Source of the DNA: Minisyncoccota bacterium
GTDB taxonomy: Bacteria; Patescibacteriota; Minisyncoccia; Phycocordibacterales; Phycocordibacteraceae
DNA length: 33,045 nucleotides
Reading direction: 5' to 3'
NCBI GenBank assembly: GCA_028687085.1
Contig: JAQUAU010000003.1
Span: forward strand, 1 to 33,045
Part shown: positions 27,248 through 33,045 of the stretch, piece by piece
Layout: each line of letters starts with the position of its first letter
Numbering within the stretch: the first letter of the stretch is position 1
The notes under the pieces: generated by a model
What the model was told of the DNA's origin: nothing
Database searches by the model: none
Seen by the model: only the letters and a program-made list of their open reading frames with translations
Translations under genes and position numbers: made by a program

Positions 27248-27326
27248 TACATTCTCCTTGGACCCGCAGTAACGTCGCGAACCTGCTTGCCAAGATGGAA
27301 AAAGAACAAGCGACGTTCTTTCTATC

Positions 27327-28040
27327 CTACCTCTTTTCTCTCCACTTGTCAATGTTCGCGTGATGGCCGGTTTGGAGGACCTTGGGGACCTTATAGTTCT
27401 TACCCTTGTATGAAATCGTTTCGGGGCGGGTGTAGACCGCAGAGGAGGCGATGCGGCGTTCCTCAACGGAGGCGTCTTTACCCAAGACGCCGGGCAAGCG
27501 GCGCGTGACGGCGTCGACGATGGCGAGCGCCGGCACCTCTCCGCCGGTATAGACCGCCTCGCCTACGGCAAACTCCTTGACCGGCGCGAGCGTCTTCAAG
27601 ATCTTCTTCGCACGTTCGTCGATGCCCTCGTAGCGACCGCAGACGAGCACCACGTCACTATACTTCGCGAGCGCATCCGCGTCTTTGTTCGTGAACTGCT
27701 TTGCTCCCGGTTTAAACCACACAATCACCGCCTTCTTCCCTTTCTTTTCGCCCATGTAGGGTCTCGTAGACCCTACATTAGATGTAGGGTCTACGAGACC
27801 CTTCAATGCTTTCTGAACAGCTTTGATGATGGGGAGGGCTTGCATCACCATCCCCGGGCCGCCGCCGTAGGGGCGCTCATCTACCTTTTTATAACTACCC
27901 TCTTTCCCCGCGACGAAGTCGCGGGGGTTCTGATACTTTATTGAAATCTTCTTGTCCTTACGCGCGCGTCCGATGATTGACGCGCTCAAGTATGCGTCGC
28001 AAGCTTCTTCAAACAATGTGATGAGATGGAATTTGAGCAT
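27327..28040 (-). CDS. trmD: tRNA (guanine37-N1)-methyltransferase
   Basis: Makes m1G37 in tRNAs, preventing +1 frameshifts. 237 residues from the ATG at 28040 (MLKFHLITLF), with a TTG one codon upstream in the track. Conserved parts are DFVAGKEGSYKKVDERPYGGGPGMVMQALPI (about 41-72), the trefoil-knot SAM site LVCGRYEGIDERAKK (about 125-139) and FAVGEAVYTGGEVPALAIVDAVTRRLPGVLG. The C-terminal VLQTGHHANIDKWREKR follows. A nested palindrome adds GLVDPTSNVGSTRPYMGEKK in the first half. The 3' end has a displaced, diverged copy about 700 bp downstream. Last gene of the rpsP-khpA-x-trmD operon. Confidence 0.95.
   Translation of the reverse strand: MLKFHLITLFEEACDAYLSASIIGRARKDKKISIKYQNPRDFVAGKEGSYKKVDERPYGGGPGMVMQALPIIKAVQKALKGLVDPTSNVGSTRPYMGEKKGKKAVIVWFKPGAKQFTNKDADALAKYSDVVLVCGRYEGIDERAKKILKTLAPVKEFAVGEAVYTGGEVPALAIVDAVTRRLPGVLGKDASVEERRIASSAVYTRPETISYKGKNYKVPKVLQTGHHANIDKWREKR
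27754..27806. repeat. In-frame nested palindrome in trmD
   Basis: The arm at 27754-27778 is itself a palindrome (TGTAGGGTCT-CGT-AGACCCTACA) and is repeated inverted at 27782-27802 over 21 bp, with a 3-nt spacer. It is the same arm-within-arm design and nearly the same size as the element in the FAD oxidase, but with a different sequence. It encodes VDPTSNVGSTRPYMG. Confidence 0.88.
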
Positions 28041-28054
28041 CAAGAACCCCGTGG

Positions 28055-28414
28055 TTATCTAGTCGCAGCACAGACTGGCGCTTGGCCGTCATTAGTGACG
28101 GCGAACTCTGCAAAACTTGGTGGTAACGCGCCACAAAGCCGGACATTATATTCGCCAAAAGACTCGGTCTCGCCTGCGGGGGTGAATTTCAAGGTGTCCA
28201 CCTGCCCCTTATTTATGACTGTTACCATCAACGTGTCATCGCCATCAGTGTTAATCGAGTCGAGACGCAGTTGCACGTTTCGGTCTAATGAGAATACGGA
28301 ATCGCCAACATTCAGAGCAACCTGGCCGGGAATGTGTGGAATTATGAAAACATAAACTCCTAATCCAATAAGAATAACGAGGACGAGCCCGATCATCCAT
28401 TTAGTAGTAGTCAT
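28055..28414 (-). CDS. Membrane-anchored extracytoplasmic protein, 119 aa
   Basis: The start is taken at ATG 28414 (MTTTKWMIGLVL). One N-terminal hydrophobic segment (WMIGLVLVILIGLGVYVFIIPHI) is followed by a beta-rich domain (LNVGDSVFSLDRNVQLRLDSINTDGDDTLMVTVINKG...FTPAGETESFGEYNVRLCGALPPSFAEFAVTNDGQAPVC). Two cysteines in that domain (in RLCGA and PVCAA) could form a disulfide outside the membrane. I do not recognise the family. It lies between khpA and trmD, 14 nt from trmD, so it should be co-transcribed with both. The position inside a translation operon is odd for an exported protein. Confidence 0.75.
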   Translation of the reverse strand: MTTTKWMIGLVLVILIGLGVYVFIIPHIPGQVALNVGDSVFSLDRNVQLRLDSINTDGDDTLMVTVINKGQVDTLKFTPAGETESFGEYNVRLCGALPPSFAEFAVTNDGQAPVCAATR

Positions 28415-28447
28415 TGTTTGATTATACACCTCGAAAGGTATTTGGGA

Positions 28448-28747
28448 CTAGAGCTCCTCGACAACTTGGTCGACGGTCTTTATTTCGGGGTCGCGCTTGC
28501 CGCCGACCGGCTCGTTGATTTTCAGGTTCACGCGCGCATTCCCTTTCATCCCCACCACGCGCAGGAGGATGCGGAGCGCCTCGGCGGTCTTGCCGCTCTT
28601 GCCGATTATCTTGCCCATATCCTCGGGGTGCACCGTGAGAGTGAGCAGGACGCCCATCTGATCGATGGTGCGCGTGGTCTCGACCGCCTCGGAGTGGTCA
28701 ACAAGCGCCTTCACCGCGTATTCGAGAAATGCTTGGTCAGGTTCCAT
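28448..28747 (-). CDS. khpA: KH-domain RNA-binding protein
   Basis: 99 residues from ATG 28747 (MEPDQAFLEYAVKALVDHSEAV). A single KH domain with the loop GKIIGKSGKTAEALRILLRVVG (GxxG is GKSG) matches the KhpA family, a small RNA-binding protein linked to cell-length control and often encoded between rpsP and trmD, as here. It is slightly longer than the usual 75-80 residues at the C-terminus (INEPVGGKRDPEIKTVDQVVEEL). The longer track start lacks support. There are 56 nt between the rpsP stop and this start. Confidence 0.9.
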   Translation of the reverse strand: MEPDQAFLEYAVKALVDHSEAVETTRTIDQMGVLLTLTVHPEDMGKIIGKSGKTAEALRILLRVVGMKGNARVNLKINEPVGGKRDPEIKTVDQVVEEL

Positions 28748-28803
28748 TTTTATATAGTAGCAGGAGGCAGGAGCAGTTTGCAGTAAATGCAAACCGGCGG
28801 CGG

Positions 28804-29355
28804 TTACGCTGCCGGAGTTTCCTCGGCTGTCGAAACTTCGGGGGCTGGGGTGACTTTTCCGACGCTTTCGGTCGGAGCCTCGACTTCTGACATCGGGGCT
28901 GGAGCGGGCTCGGCTTCTGCAACTACCTCAGCCTCGGTCGGCATCGGTGCGGCCTCTTCTACAACCACCTCGGGTGCTACTTCTACGGCCGGTGCTTCTT
29001 CAGCTGCCTTTGCCGCCGCCGCTTCAGCCTTGGCTGCCTCAGCCGCTGCCGCTTCTGCGGCAATCGCCGCCTCGTTCTTCTGCGGAGTCTTCTTAGGGAG
29101 CACGTTCACCTTCTTGCCCTCGATGACCTTCTTGTTCACAAGGAGATTATGAATCGAGTCAGTCGGCTGAGCGCCCTTGCTGATCCAATACTTCACCTGC
29201 TCCTCGTCGAGCGTGAGCGCCTTAGAGCGCGGGTTGTAGGTACCGAGGAGTTCGAGAATATTACCCGCCTTGGCGGCGCGCTCCTTCTCGAGGACGACAA
29301 TGCGAAACGCCGGATCATTGGTCCGGCCGATGCGCTGGAAACGAATCATCAACAT
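28804..29355 (-). CDS. rpsP: 30S ribosomal protein bS16 with long Ala/Glu-rich C-terminal extension
   Basis: Primary 30S assembly protein. The first 80 residues are a normal bS16 (MLMIRFQRIGRTNDPAFRIVVLE, LELLGTYNPRS, WISKGAQPTDSIHNLL). The remaining 100 residues are Ala/Glu/Pro-rich and low in complexity (AAIAAEAAAAEAAKAEAAAAKAAEEAP...). A dispersed repeat encodes PTESVG in this tail (28859-28875), the same repeat found in prmC. The start at 29355 gives the usual M-x-x-I-R beginning. First gene of the operon, divergent from rnr. Confidence 0.95.
   Translation of the reverse strand: MLMIRFQRIGRTNDPAFRIVVLEKERAAKAGNILELLGTYNPRSKALTLDEEQVKYWISKGAQPTDSIHNLLVNKKVIEGKKVNVLPKKTPQKNEAAIAAEAAAAEAAKAEAAAAKAAEEAPAVEVAPEVVVEEAAPMPTEAEVVAEAEPAPAPMSEVEAPTESVGKVTPAPEVSTAEETPAA
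28859..28875 (-). repeat. Dispersed repeat CCGACCGAAAGCGTCGG (copy 2, in rpsP)
   Basis: 17 nt identical to 9020-9036 in prmC and in the same reading phase (PTESVG). Sharing between a methyltransferase and a ribosomal protein tail can only come from a repeat. Confidence 0.75.
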
Positions 29356-29364
29356 GTAGGCAGA

Positions 29365-29393
29365 ACTGTACCAGATTGACTCAAAAATCGCAA
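29365..29393 (-). promoter_or_regulatory. Possible promoter of the rpsP operon
   Basis: Minus strand TTGCGA (29393-29388), a 17-nt spacer and TACAGT (29370-29365), only 9 nt before the ATG. It overlaps the divergent rnr promoter, so the two could compete. Confidence 0.4.
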
Positions 29394-29406
29394 ATAACCC
29401 GATAAT
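29376..29406 (+). promoter_or_regulatory. Promoter of rnr
   Basis: TTGACT (29376-29381), an 18-19-nt spacer and GATAAT (29401-29406), 17 nt before the chosen ATG at 29424, with a GAGAGA-type sequence just before the start. Confidence 0.5.
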
Positions 29407-29423
29407 TTGTTAGAGTGAGAGAA

Positions 29424-31442
29424 ATGGCGGCAGGCGAGCTCTACGAAGGTCCCATCACGATGACCCGCAAAGGTTTCGGATTTTTTGCCGTTCCTACGGC
29501 ATCCTCCGAAGCCTTGGCGAAGGAGGACTTACTCATCCCACCGCAATGGGCCGGTCACGCGCTCTCGGGCGACATCGTGAAGATTGAGGCGGCCGGGCTC
29601 TACCGCGACCCCTCGGGCCGGATGCCCGAACGTGAAGCCGGCAAGGTCGTCGCCATTGTCTCGCGCGCTCGTGAGACCTTTGTCGGCACACTTATCGAAG
29701 AGAACGGCCTCACGATGATGGCCCCGGATTATAAGAAGATGTACGTCCCGCTCGTCATTCTCCCCTCGACTTCGCTCGGGGCAAGCGACCTCGCAAAGTT
29801 GCATGGGCATAAAGTGCTCGTGCGCCTCGGTGAGTGGGCGGCCGACAAGGAGTACCCGCTCGGCACTATCGAGGAGGTTATCGGCAAGGCAGGCGTGCAT
29901 GAGACCGAGATGCGCGCGCTCGCTCTGGGCCAGGGATTCTCAAGCGACTTCCCTCCCGGTGTCGTCGCCGATGCAAGACGTCTTGAGACCGAAGGTCAAG
30001 AAATGATTGCGAAGGAGGTGCGTGAGATGCGCCCCTACTCCGCTTCTGAAGCTACGAAGGGCAGGAGAGACTTCAGACACGTGCCTACCTGTACCATCGA
30101 CCCCTTTGATGCAAAAGATTTTGACGATGCCCTTTCGGTGCAGAAACTTCCTGATGGGAATATCGAGGTTGGGGTACACATCGCCGACGTCTCCTACTTC
30201 GTCTCGCCCGGCACTGAGCTCGATAAAGAGGCGATTGCGCGCGCAACTTCTGTATACCTCGTCGACCGCACTATCCCGATGCTCCCCGAGGTCCTCTCCA
30301 ACGATCTCTGCTCGCTGAAACCGGACGAAGACCGCCTCGCGGTCTCGGCAGTCTTCACACTCGATAGTGAAGCGAACATCGAGGATGTATGGTTCGGCGA
30401 GACCGTCATCCACTCTGACAAGCGCTTTACCTATGAGAACGCACAAGAAGTGCTCGATGCGGGTTCGGGAACAATGCACGAAGAACTCTCGACCCTGCTC
30501 GCGCTCTCCAAGAAGATCCGCGCGCGCCGCGCAGCCAAGGGCGCCATCGAATTCGATACCGCTGAAGTGAAGATCGAGCTCGATGCCGAAGGCAAGCCGA
30601 TTGCCGTCCACCTGAAAGAGCGCAAAGCGACGAATGTTCTCATCGAGGACTTCATGCTTCTCGCCAACGAAGCGGTAGCGAAGCATCTCTCTAAGCTGAC
30701 CAGCAATGGTGGCCCCCACTTTCAGTCGCTCTACCGCGTCCACGACGCTCCCGACACCGACCGTATCGAGAACCTCGCCAACCTGCTCCGCATCATGGGC
30801 TACCACCTGAAGACCAGTGGAGCCGGGACCGTCACGGGTGCAGAATTGAACAAACTTATGGAATCGGTAAAAGGGAAGCCAGAGGAGTATCTCGTGAAGA
30901 TGGCGACCCTGCGCTCGATGAGTAAGGCCGTCTACACGACACGCAACATCGGCCACTTCGGGCTCGCCTTCGATTTCTATACCCATTTCACTTCGCCGAT
31001 ACGCCGCTACCCCGACCTCGTCATCCATCGACTCATCAAGGCGCACGCGGGCGGCGATCCGATCACGCCGAGCGAGATGCAGACGTTCGACAAGCTCGCC
31101 ATCCACTCGTCTGAACGAGAAGTGGCCGCCTCTGACGCCGAGCGCGACTCGATCAAGATGAAACAGGTCGAGTTCCTCGCGCCGCGCATCGGCGAAGAGT
31201 TTGACGCCGTGATTTCCGGCGTCACCGAACGCGGTCTCTATGTGGAGCTGAACGAGACACATGCCGACGGGATGATCAACGTCCGCAACGTCGGTGATGA
31301 TTATTTTGAATACGATGAGAAGCACTATCGCCTCGTCGGCAAGCGCACCCACAAGGCCTATCAGCTCGGCGACCCAATTAAGGTGAAGCTAACGGCAGCT
31401 CGGATTGCCGAAAAAGAATTGGATTTCGTGCCCGTTGTATAA
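29424..31442 (+). CDS. rnr: Ribonuclease R / VacB family exoribonuclease
   Basis: Processive 3'-5' RNA exonuclease that degrades structured RNA. 672 residues from ATG 29424; the track begins at a GTG three codons earlier. An N-terminal cold-shock/OB-type part (GPITMTRKGFGFFAVP) is followed by the RNB catalytic domain with CTIDPFDAKDFDDALSV (the metal-binding Asp cluster, about 220-236), GVHIADVSYFV, RTIPMLPEVLSNDLCSL and YTHFTSPIRRYPDLVIHRLI. A C-terminal S1 domain (EEFDAVISGVTERGLYVELNETHADGMINV) closes the protein. Two dispersed repeats lie in the N-terminal part (encoding SSEALAKED and PSTSLGASD). It converges with smc, with 3 nt between the stops. Confidence 0.95.
   Translation: MAAGELYEGPITMTRKGFGFFAVPTASSEALAKEDLLIPPQWAGHALSGDIVKIEAAGLYRDPSGRMPEREAGKVVAIVSRARETFVGTLIEENGLTMMAPDYKKMYVPLVILPSTSLGASDLAKLHGHKVLVRLGEWAADKEYPLGTIEEVIGKAGVHETEMRALALGQGFSSDFPPGVVADARRLETEGQEMIAKEVREMRPYSASEATKGRRDFRHVPTCTIDPFDAKDFDDALSVQKLPDGNIEVGVHIADVSYFVSPGTELDKEAIARATSVYLVDRTIPMLPEVLSNDLCSLKPDEDRLAVSAVFTLDSEANIEDVWFGETVIHSDKRFTYENAQEVLDAGSGTMHEELSTLLALSKKIRARRAAKGAIEFDTAEVKIELDAEGKPIAVHLKERKATNVLIEDFMLLANEAVAKHLSKLTSNGGPHFQSLYRVHDAPDTDRIENLANLLRIMGYHLKTSGAGTVTGAELNKLMESVKGKPEEYLVKMATLRSMSKAVYTTRNIGHFGLAFDFYTHFTSPIRRYPDLVIHRLIKAHAGGDPITPSEMQTFDKLAIHSSEREVAASDAERDSIKMKQVEFLAPRIGEEFDAVISGVTERGLYVELNETHADGMINVRNVGDDYFEYDEKHYRLVGKRTHKAYQLGDPIKVKLTAARIAEKELDFVPVV
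29502..29527. repeat. Dispersed palindromic repeat TCCTCCGAAG...CGAAGGAGGA (copy 1, in rnr)
   Basis: 26-nt imperfect palindrome encoding SSEALAKED. It aligns with a copy in smc (31831-31856) at 22 of 26 positions. Confidence 0.75.
29762..29781 (-). repeat. Dispersed repeat CCGAGCGRAGTCGAGG (copy 2, in rnr)
   Basis: CCCCGAGCGAAGTCGAGGGG on the minus strand, palindromic at its ends and encoding PSTSLGA on the plus strand. It pairs with the copy in the FAD oxidase at about 64-79. Confidence 0.7.
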
Positions 31443-31445
31443 AAA

Positions 31446-33045
31446 CTACTTCGCCACGGCGACGGCCTCGTCGAACTTTACGGAAAGCAATTTGCTGACG
31501 CCATCGCTACCCATGGTGACGCCATAGAGAATGCTCGTGCGACTCATGGTCTCGCGGTTGTGAGTAATCACGATAAGTTGCGACTTCTTGGCCAAGTTCT
31601 CGATCATGTCGCCGTAGCGGCGGCTGTTCGCTTCGTCGAGCGCCGCGTCGGTCTCGTCGAGAATCAAAAATGGTGGCGGGTTCACCTGACTCATCGCGAA
31701 GATGAGCGCGATCGAAGTGAGCGCCCGCTCCCCGCCCGAGAGTTGCATCAAGGAGCGCACCTTCTTCCGAGGAAGATTTACCGCTATTTCTATTCCTGGC
31801 CTCTCCTTCTCTCGTGGTAAATCTTCCGAGTCCTCCGTAGCTTCAGCGAAGGAGGATTCATCTTCAGGTTCCGGTTCTTCAAGCGTGAGGCGCGCGCCGC
31901 CGCCGCCGAACATAAGCGCGAAGTATTCGCCAAACGAGGCATTCACCTTCGCTAGACCCTCAGAGAAATGTTTCTGCAATTCAGTATCGAGATCGTCGAT
32001 AAGCGCGCGGAGTCCGGCGGCCGACTTAGCCAGATCCTCAAGCTCGGTGGCGAGGAACGTCTCGCGTTCGGCGACCTCCTTGTGCTCCTGCCGTATCTCT
32101 TCGCCGGTGCCGCCTGCCTCTTCGAGGCGAATCTTCGTGCGCTCCAACAAACGCTTGCGATCTTCTTGTATTTTTCGTTCTTCTGCTGGCAACTGAGCAA
32201 GATGTTCATAAGAGACTACCGAGGCTCCGCCGAGCGCCAATGCTTCGGCCTTCTCTCTCTCGAGCGATTCAGAGAGCAGCGTGAGTTCATAGTCGCGCGC
32301 CTCGGCCTTCGCCACCAAGCCTTCCTCATGCGCCTTAGATTGCGCAGAGTCGAGGATGCGGCGGCGGATATCGCGCCCCGTCTCTTCAAGTGCAACCATC
32401 GCTTCGCGGGCGCGGGCGCGGGCGCTCTCGGCCTTTTCGAGGTCGATCGATACCGTCGTATATTTCTCAGTGAGTTCGGCACGCTCATTTTCGAGTCGCG
32501 CAGCGGTATCTTCTTCGTCGGAGAAGACTTCGTCGCGAGATGCGCCATGGCGAGCGAAGAACGATTTGACCGCCATCGCGATCGCCTCAAGCGCAGCACG
32601 CAGCGCTTCAACGCTTCCACTAGCGGCGGCGTTTGACTGCCTCTCGACCTCGTCGCGAAGCGCGGTAAGCGCTTCGCGCGGCACCTTCACATACGGTTCG
32701 TGCGCGACCGCGATGGCGCGGCGCTTCACCTCGGTCAGAGCCCCCTCGATGCGCCCCATCTCGCGCGAGAGTGTCGCGCGCGTCGCCGAGAGCTCTGAGA
32801 CTTCTCGCTCCGCCTTTCGCAAGGCTTCAGTGCGCTCGATCGTCTCATGATCTGCTGATGCAGGATCGGCGACCCGATCGAGCTCGGCACTGGCCACCGC
32901 GAGCCGCTCCTGCGCATCGCGCTTCTCCTTAGCAACCCGCGCTTTCTCTTGGGTGAGATAGAGATCTTCAATCGCGAAGTAGGTCTGCGCGAGGCCGATA
33001 AGATCAGCGCGCAAGCTGTCGGCACGCTCCAGCTTCTTCACCTGA
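31446..33045 (-). CDS. smc: Chromosome segregation ATPase SMC, C-terminal part (5' end outside the window)
   Basis: Condensin subunit that loads and organises DNA. About 533 residues are present. A long coiled coil (Glu/Arg/Lys heptads, about 1-370) is followed by the C-terminal ABC half with the signature MQLSGGERALTSIALIFAM, the Walker B strand FLILDETDAALDE and the D/H-loop LIVITHNRETM. The frame is open to the window end (Q-V-K-K-L-E before the track's GTG), so the hinge and Walker A half lie beyond. Before the signature motif it carries a repeat-derived insertion (DESSFAEATEDSED) and a 12-bp inverted repeat. It converges on rnr. Confidence 0.93.
   Translation of the reverse strand, partial: QVKKLERADSLRADLIGLAQTYFAIEDLYLTQEKARVAKEKRDAQERLAVASAELDRVADPASADHETIERTEALRKAEREVSELSATRATLSREMGRIEGALTEVKRRAIAVAHEPYVKVPREALTALRDEVERQSNAAASGSVEALRAALEAIAMAVKSFFARHGASRDEVFSDEEDTAARLENERAELTEKYTTVSIDLEKAESARARAREAMVALEETGRDIRRRILDSAQSKAHEEGLVAKAEARDYELTLLSESLEREKAEALALGGASVVSYEHLAQLPAEERKIQEDRKRLLERTKIRLEEAGGTGEEIRQEHKEVAERETFLATELEDLAKSAAGLRALIDDLDTELQKHFSEGLAKVNASFGEYFALMFGGGGARLTLEEPEPEDESSFAEATEDSEDLPREKERPGIEIAVNLPRKKVRSLMQLSGGERALTSIALIFAMSQVNPPPFLILDETDAALDEANSRRYGDMIENLAKKSQLIVITHNRETMSRTSILYGVTMGSDGVSKLLSVKFDEAVAVAK
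31771..31827. repeat. Inverted repeat in the smc coding region
   Basis: GGAAGATTTACC (31771-31782) and its complement GGTAAATCTTCC (31816-31827), perfect over 12 bp with a 33-nt loop, spanning codons for LPREKERPGIEIAVNLPRK just before the LSGGE motif. The encoded residues are close to the normal family sequence, so only part of this may be inserted. Confidence 0.6.
31831..31856. repeat. Dispersed palindromic repeat TCCTCCGTAG...CGAAGGAGGA (copy 2, in smc)
   Basis: 26-nt imperfect palindrome; the minus strand encodes SSFAEATED. Same family as 29502-29527 in rnr. Confidence 0.75.

Larger units (their letters stand above)
26681..27326 (-). mobile_element. Candidate insertion between intact and displaced trmD ends
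   Basis: About 650 bp separate the current trmD stop (27327) from the displaced tail. They hold a 124-aa ORF with its own leader and terminator plus three palindromes, the last touching the old tail. The layout parallels the rpoD locus: replacement tail, cargo, palindrome, old tail. Inferred from arrangement only; no transposase or integrase was recognised inside. Confidence 0.45.

Noticed and set aside
26872-27466. 197-aa version of the hypothetical protein upstream of position 27247
   Set aside because: The extra N-terminus is the reading-frame shadow of trmD; the internal ATG has a good ribosome binding site.
29940-31352. 470-aa ORF on the minus strand
   Set aside because: Antisense shadow of rnr; no recognisable domain.
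31771-31856. Frameshift or damage in smc near the signature motif
   Set aside because: The frame continues cleanly into LSGGE and Walker B; the odd residues are explained by an in-frame repeat.

Overview
The window looks like a chromosomal segment of an uncultivated Candidate Phyla Radiation (Patescibacteria, probably Parcubacteria) bacterium with moderately high GC. This is inferred from four things: the compact housekeeping gene set, a bS16 with a long Ala/Glu-rich tail, the PaaX/Cas2-like stand-alone proteins, and many promoters whose -10 box lies 6-9 nt before the ATG, which implies leaderless mRNAs. No rRNA, tRNA or CRISPR array was seen.

Layout. 1-1607: 3' part of an FAD-linked oxidase (+). 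1626-1721: tiny membrane peptide. 1726-6563 (-): a CAP-domain protein and a 1258-aa secreted lamin-tail/beta-helix/peptidoglycan-binding protein. 6718-7407: a PaaX/Cas2-like gene bracketed by two matching palindromes. 7629-7994: RRM protein. 8076-8240 (-): candidate structured ncRNA. 8324-12490 (+): prmC, two membrane proteins, hisS, a DEDD exonuclease and a DsbA-like protein. 12491-12599: an element with 23-bp inverted ends. 12602-13447 (-): PD-(D/E)XK nuclease. 13566-13760 (+): small membrane protein. 13889-15340: a second PaaX/Cas2-like gene, again bracketed by palindromes, and a DUF5680-like gene. 15436-25475 (-): rpoD, dnaG, rpoC, rpoB. 25747-27247 (-): two unrecognised genes with palindrome-rich spacers. 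27327-29355 (-): rpsP, khpA, a small membrane-anchored gene and trmD. 29424-31442 (+): rnr. 31446-end (-): smc, incomplete.

The most interesting signal is a set of linked observations. (1) Two PaaX/Cas2-like paralogues (about 81% identical over the last 80 residues) are each flanked on both sides by near-identical 38-39-nt two-tier palindromes. All carry an inner hairpin with a GACC loop; the outer stems match within a pair and are more divergent between loci. (2) A solitary palindrome of the same design, with an unrelated outer stem, lies next to trmD. (3) The 3' ends of two essential genes, rpoD and trmD, are followed downstream by displaced second copies of their own 3' coding ends. For rpoD there are probably two, separated by the Cas2-like/DUF5680 cassette. 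The nearest displaced rpoD tail encodes the same last residues as the current tail but with every codon after the shared 13-bp core changed. (4) In the two clearest cases a hairpin sits directly at the junction with the displaced tail. I infer an insertion process that targets gene 3' ends, supplies a replacement tail, and may be linked to the palindromes and the Cas2-like proteins. The mechanism is not shown by the sequence.

A second layer is the large number of short palindromes inserted in frame inside conserved genes (FAD oxidase, CAP protein, prmC, rpoD, dnaG, trmD, rnr, smc). Some are shared families that recur between unrelated genes.
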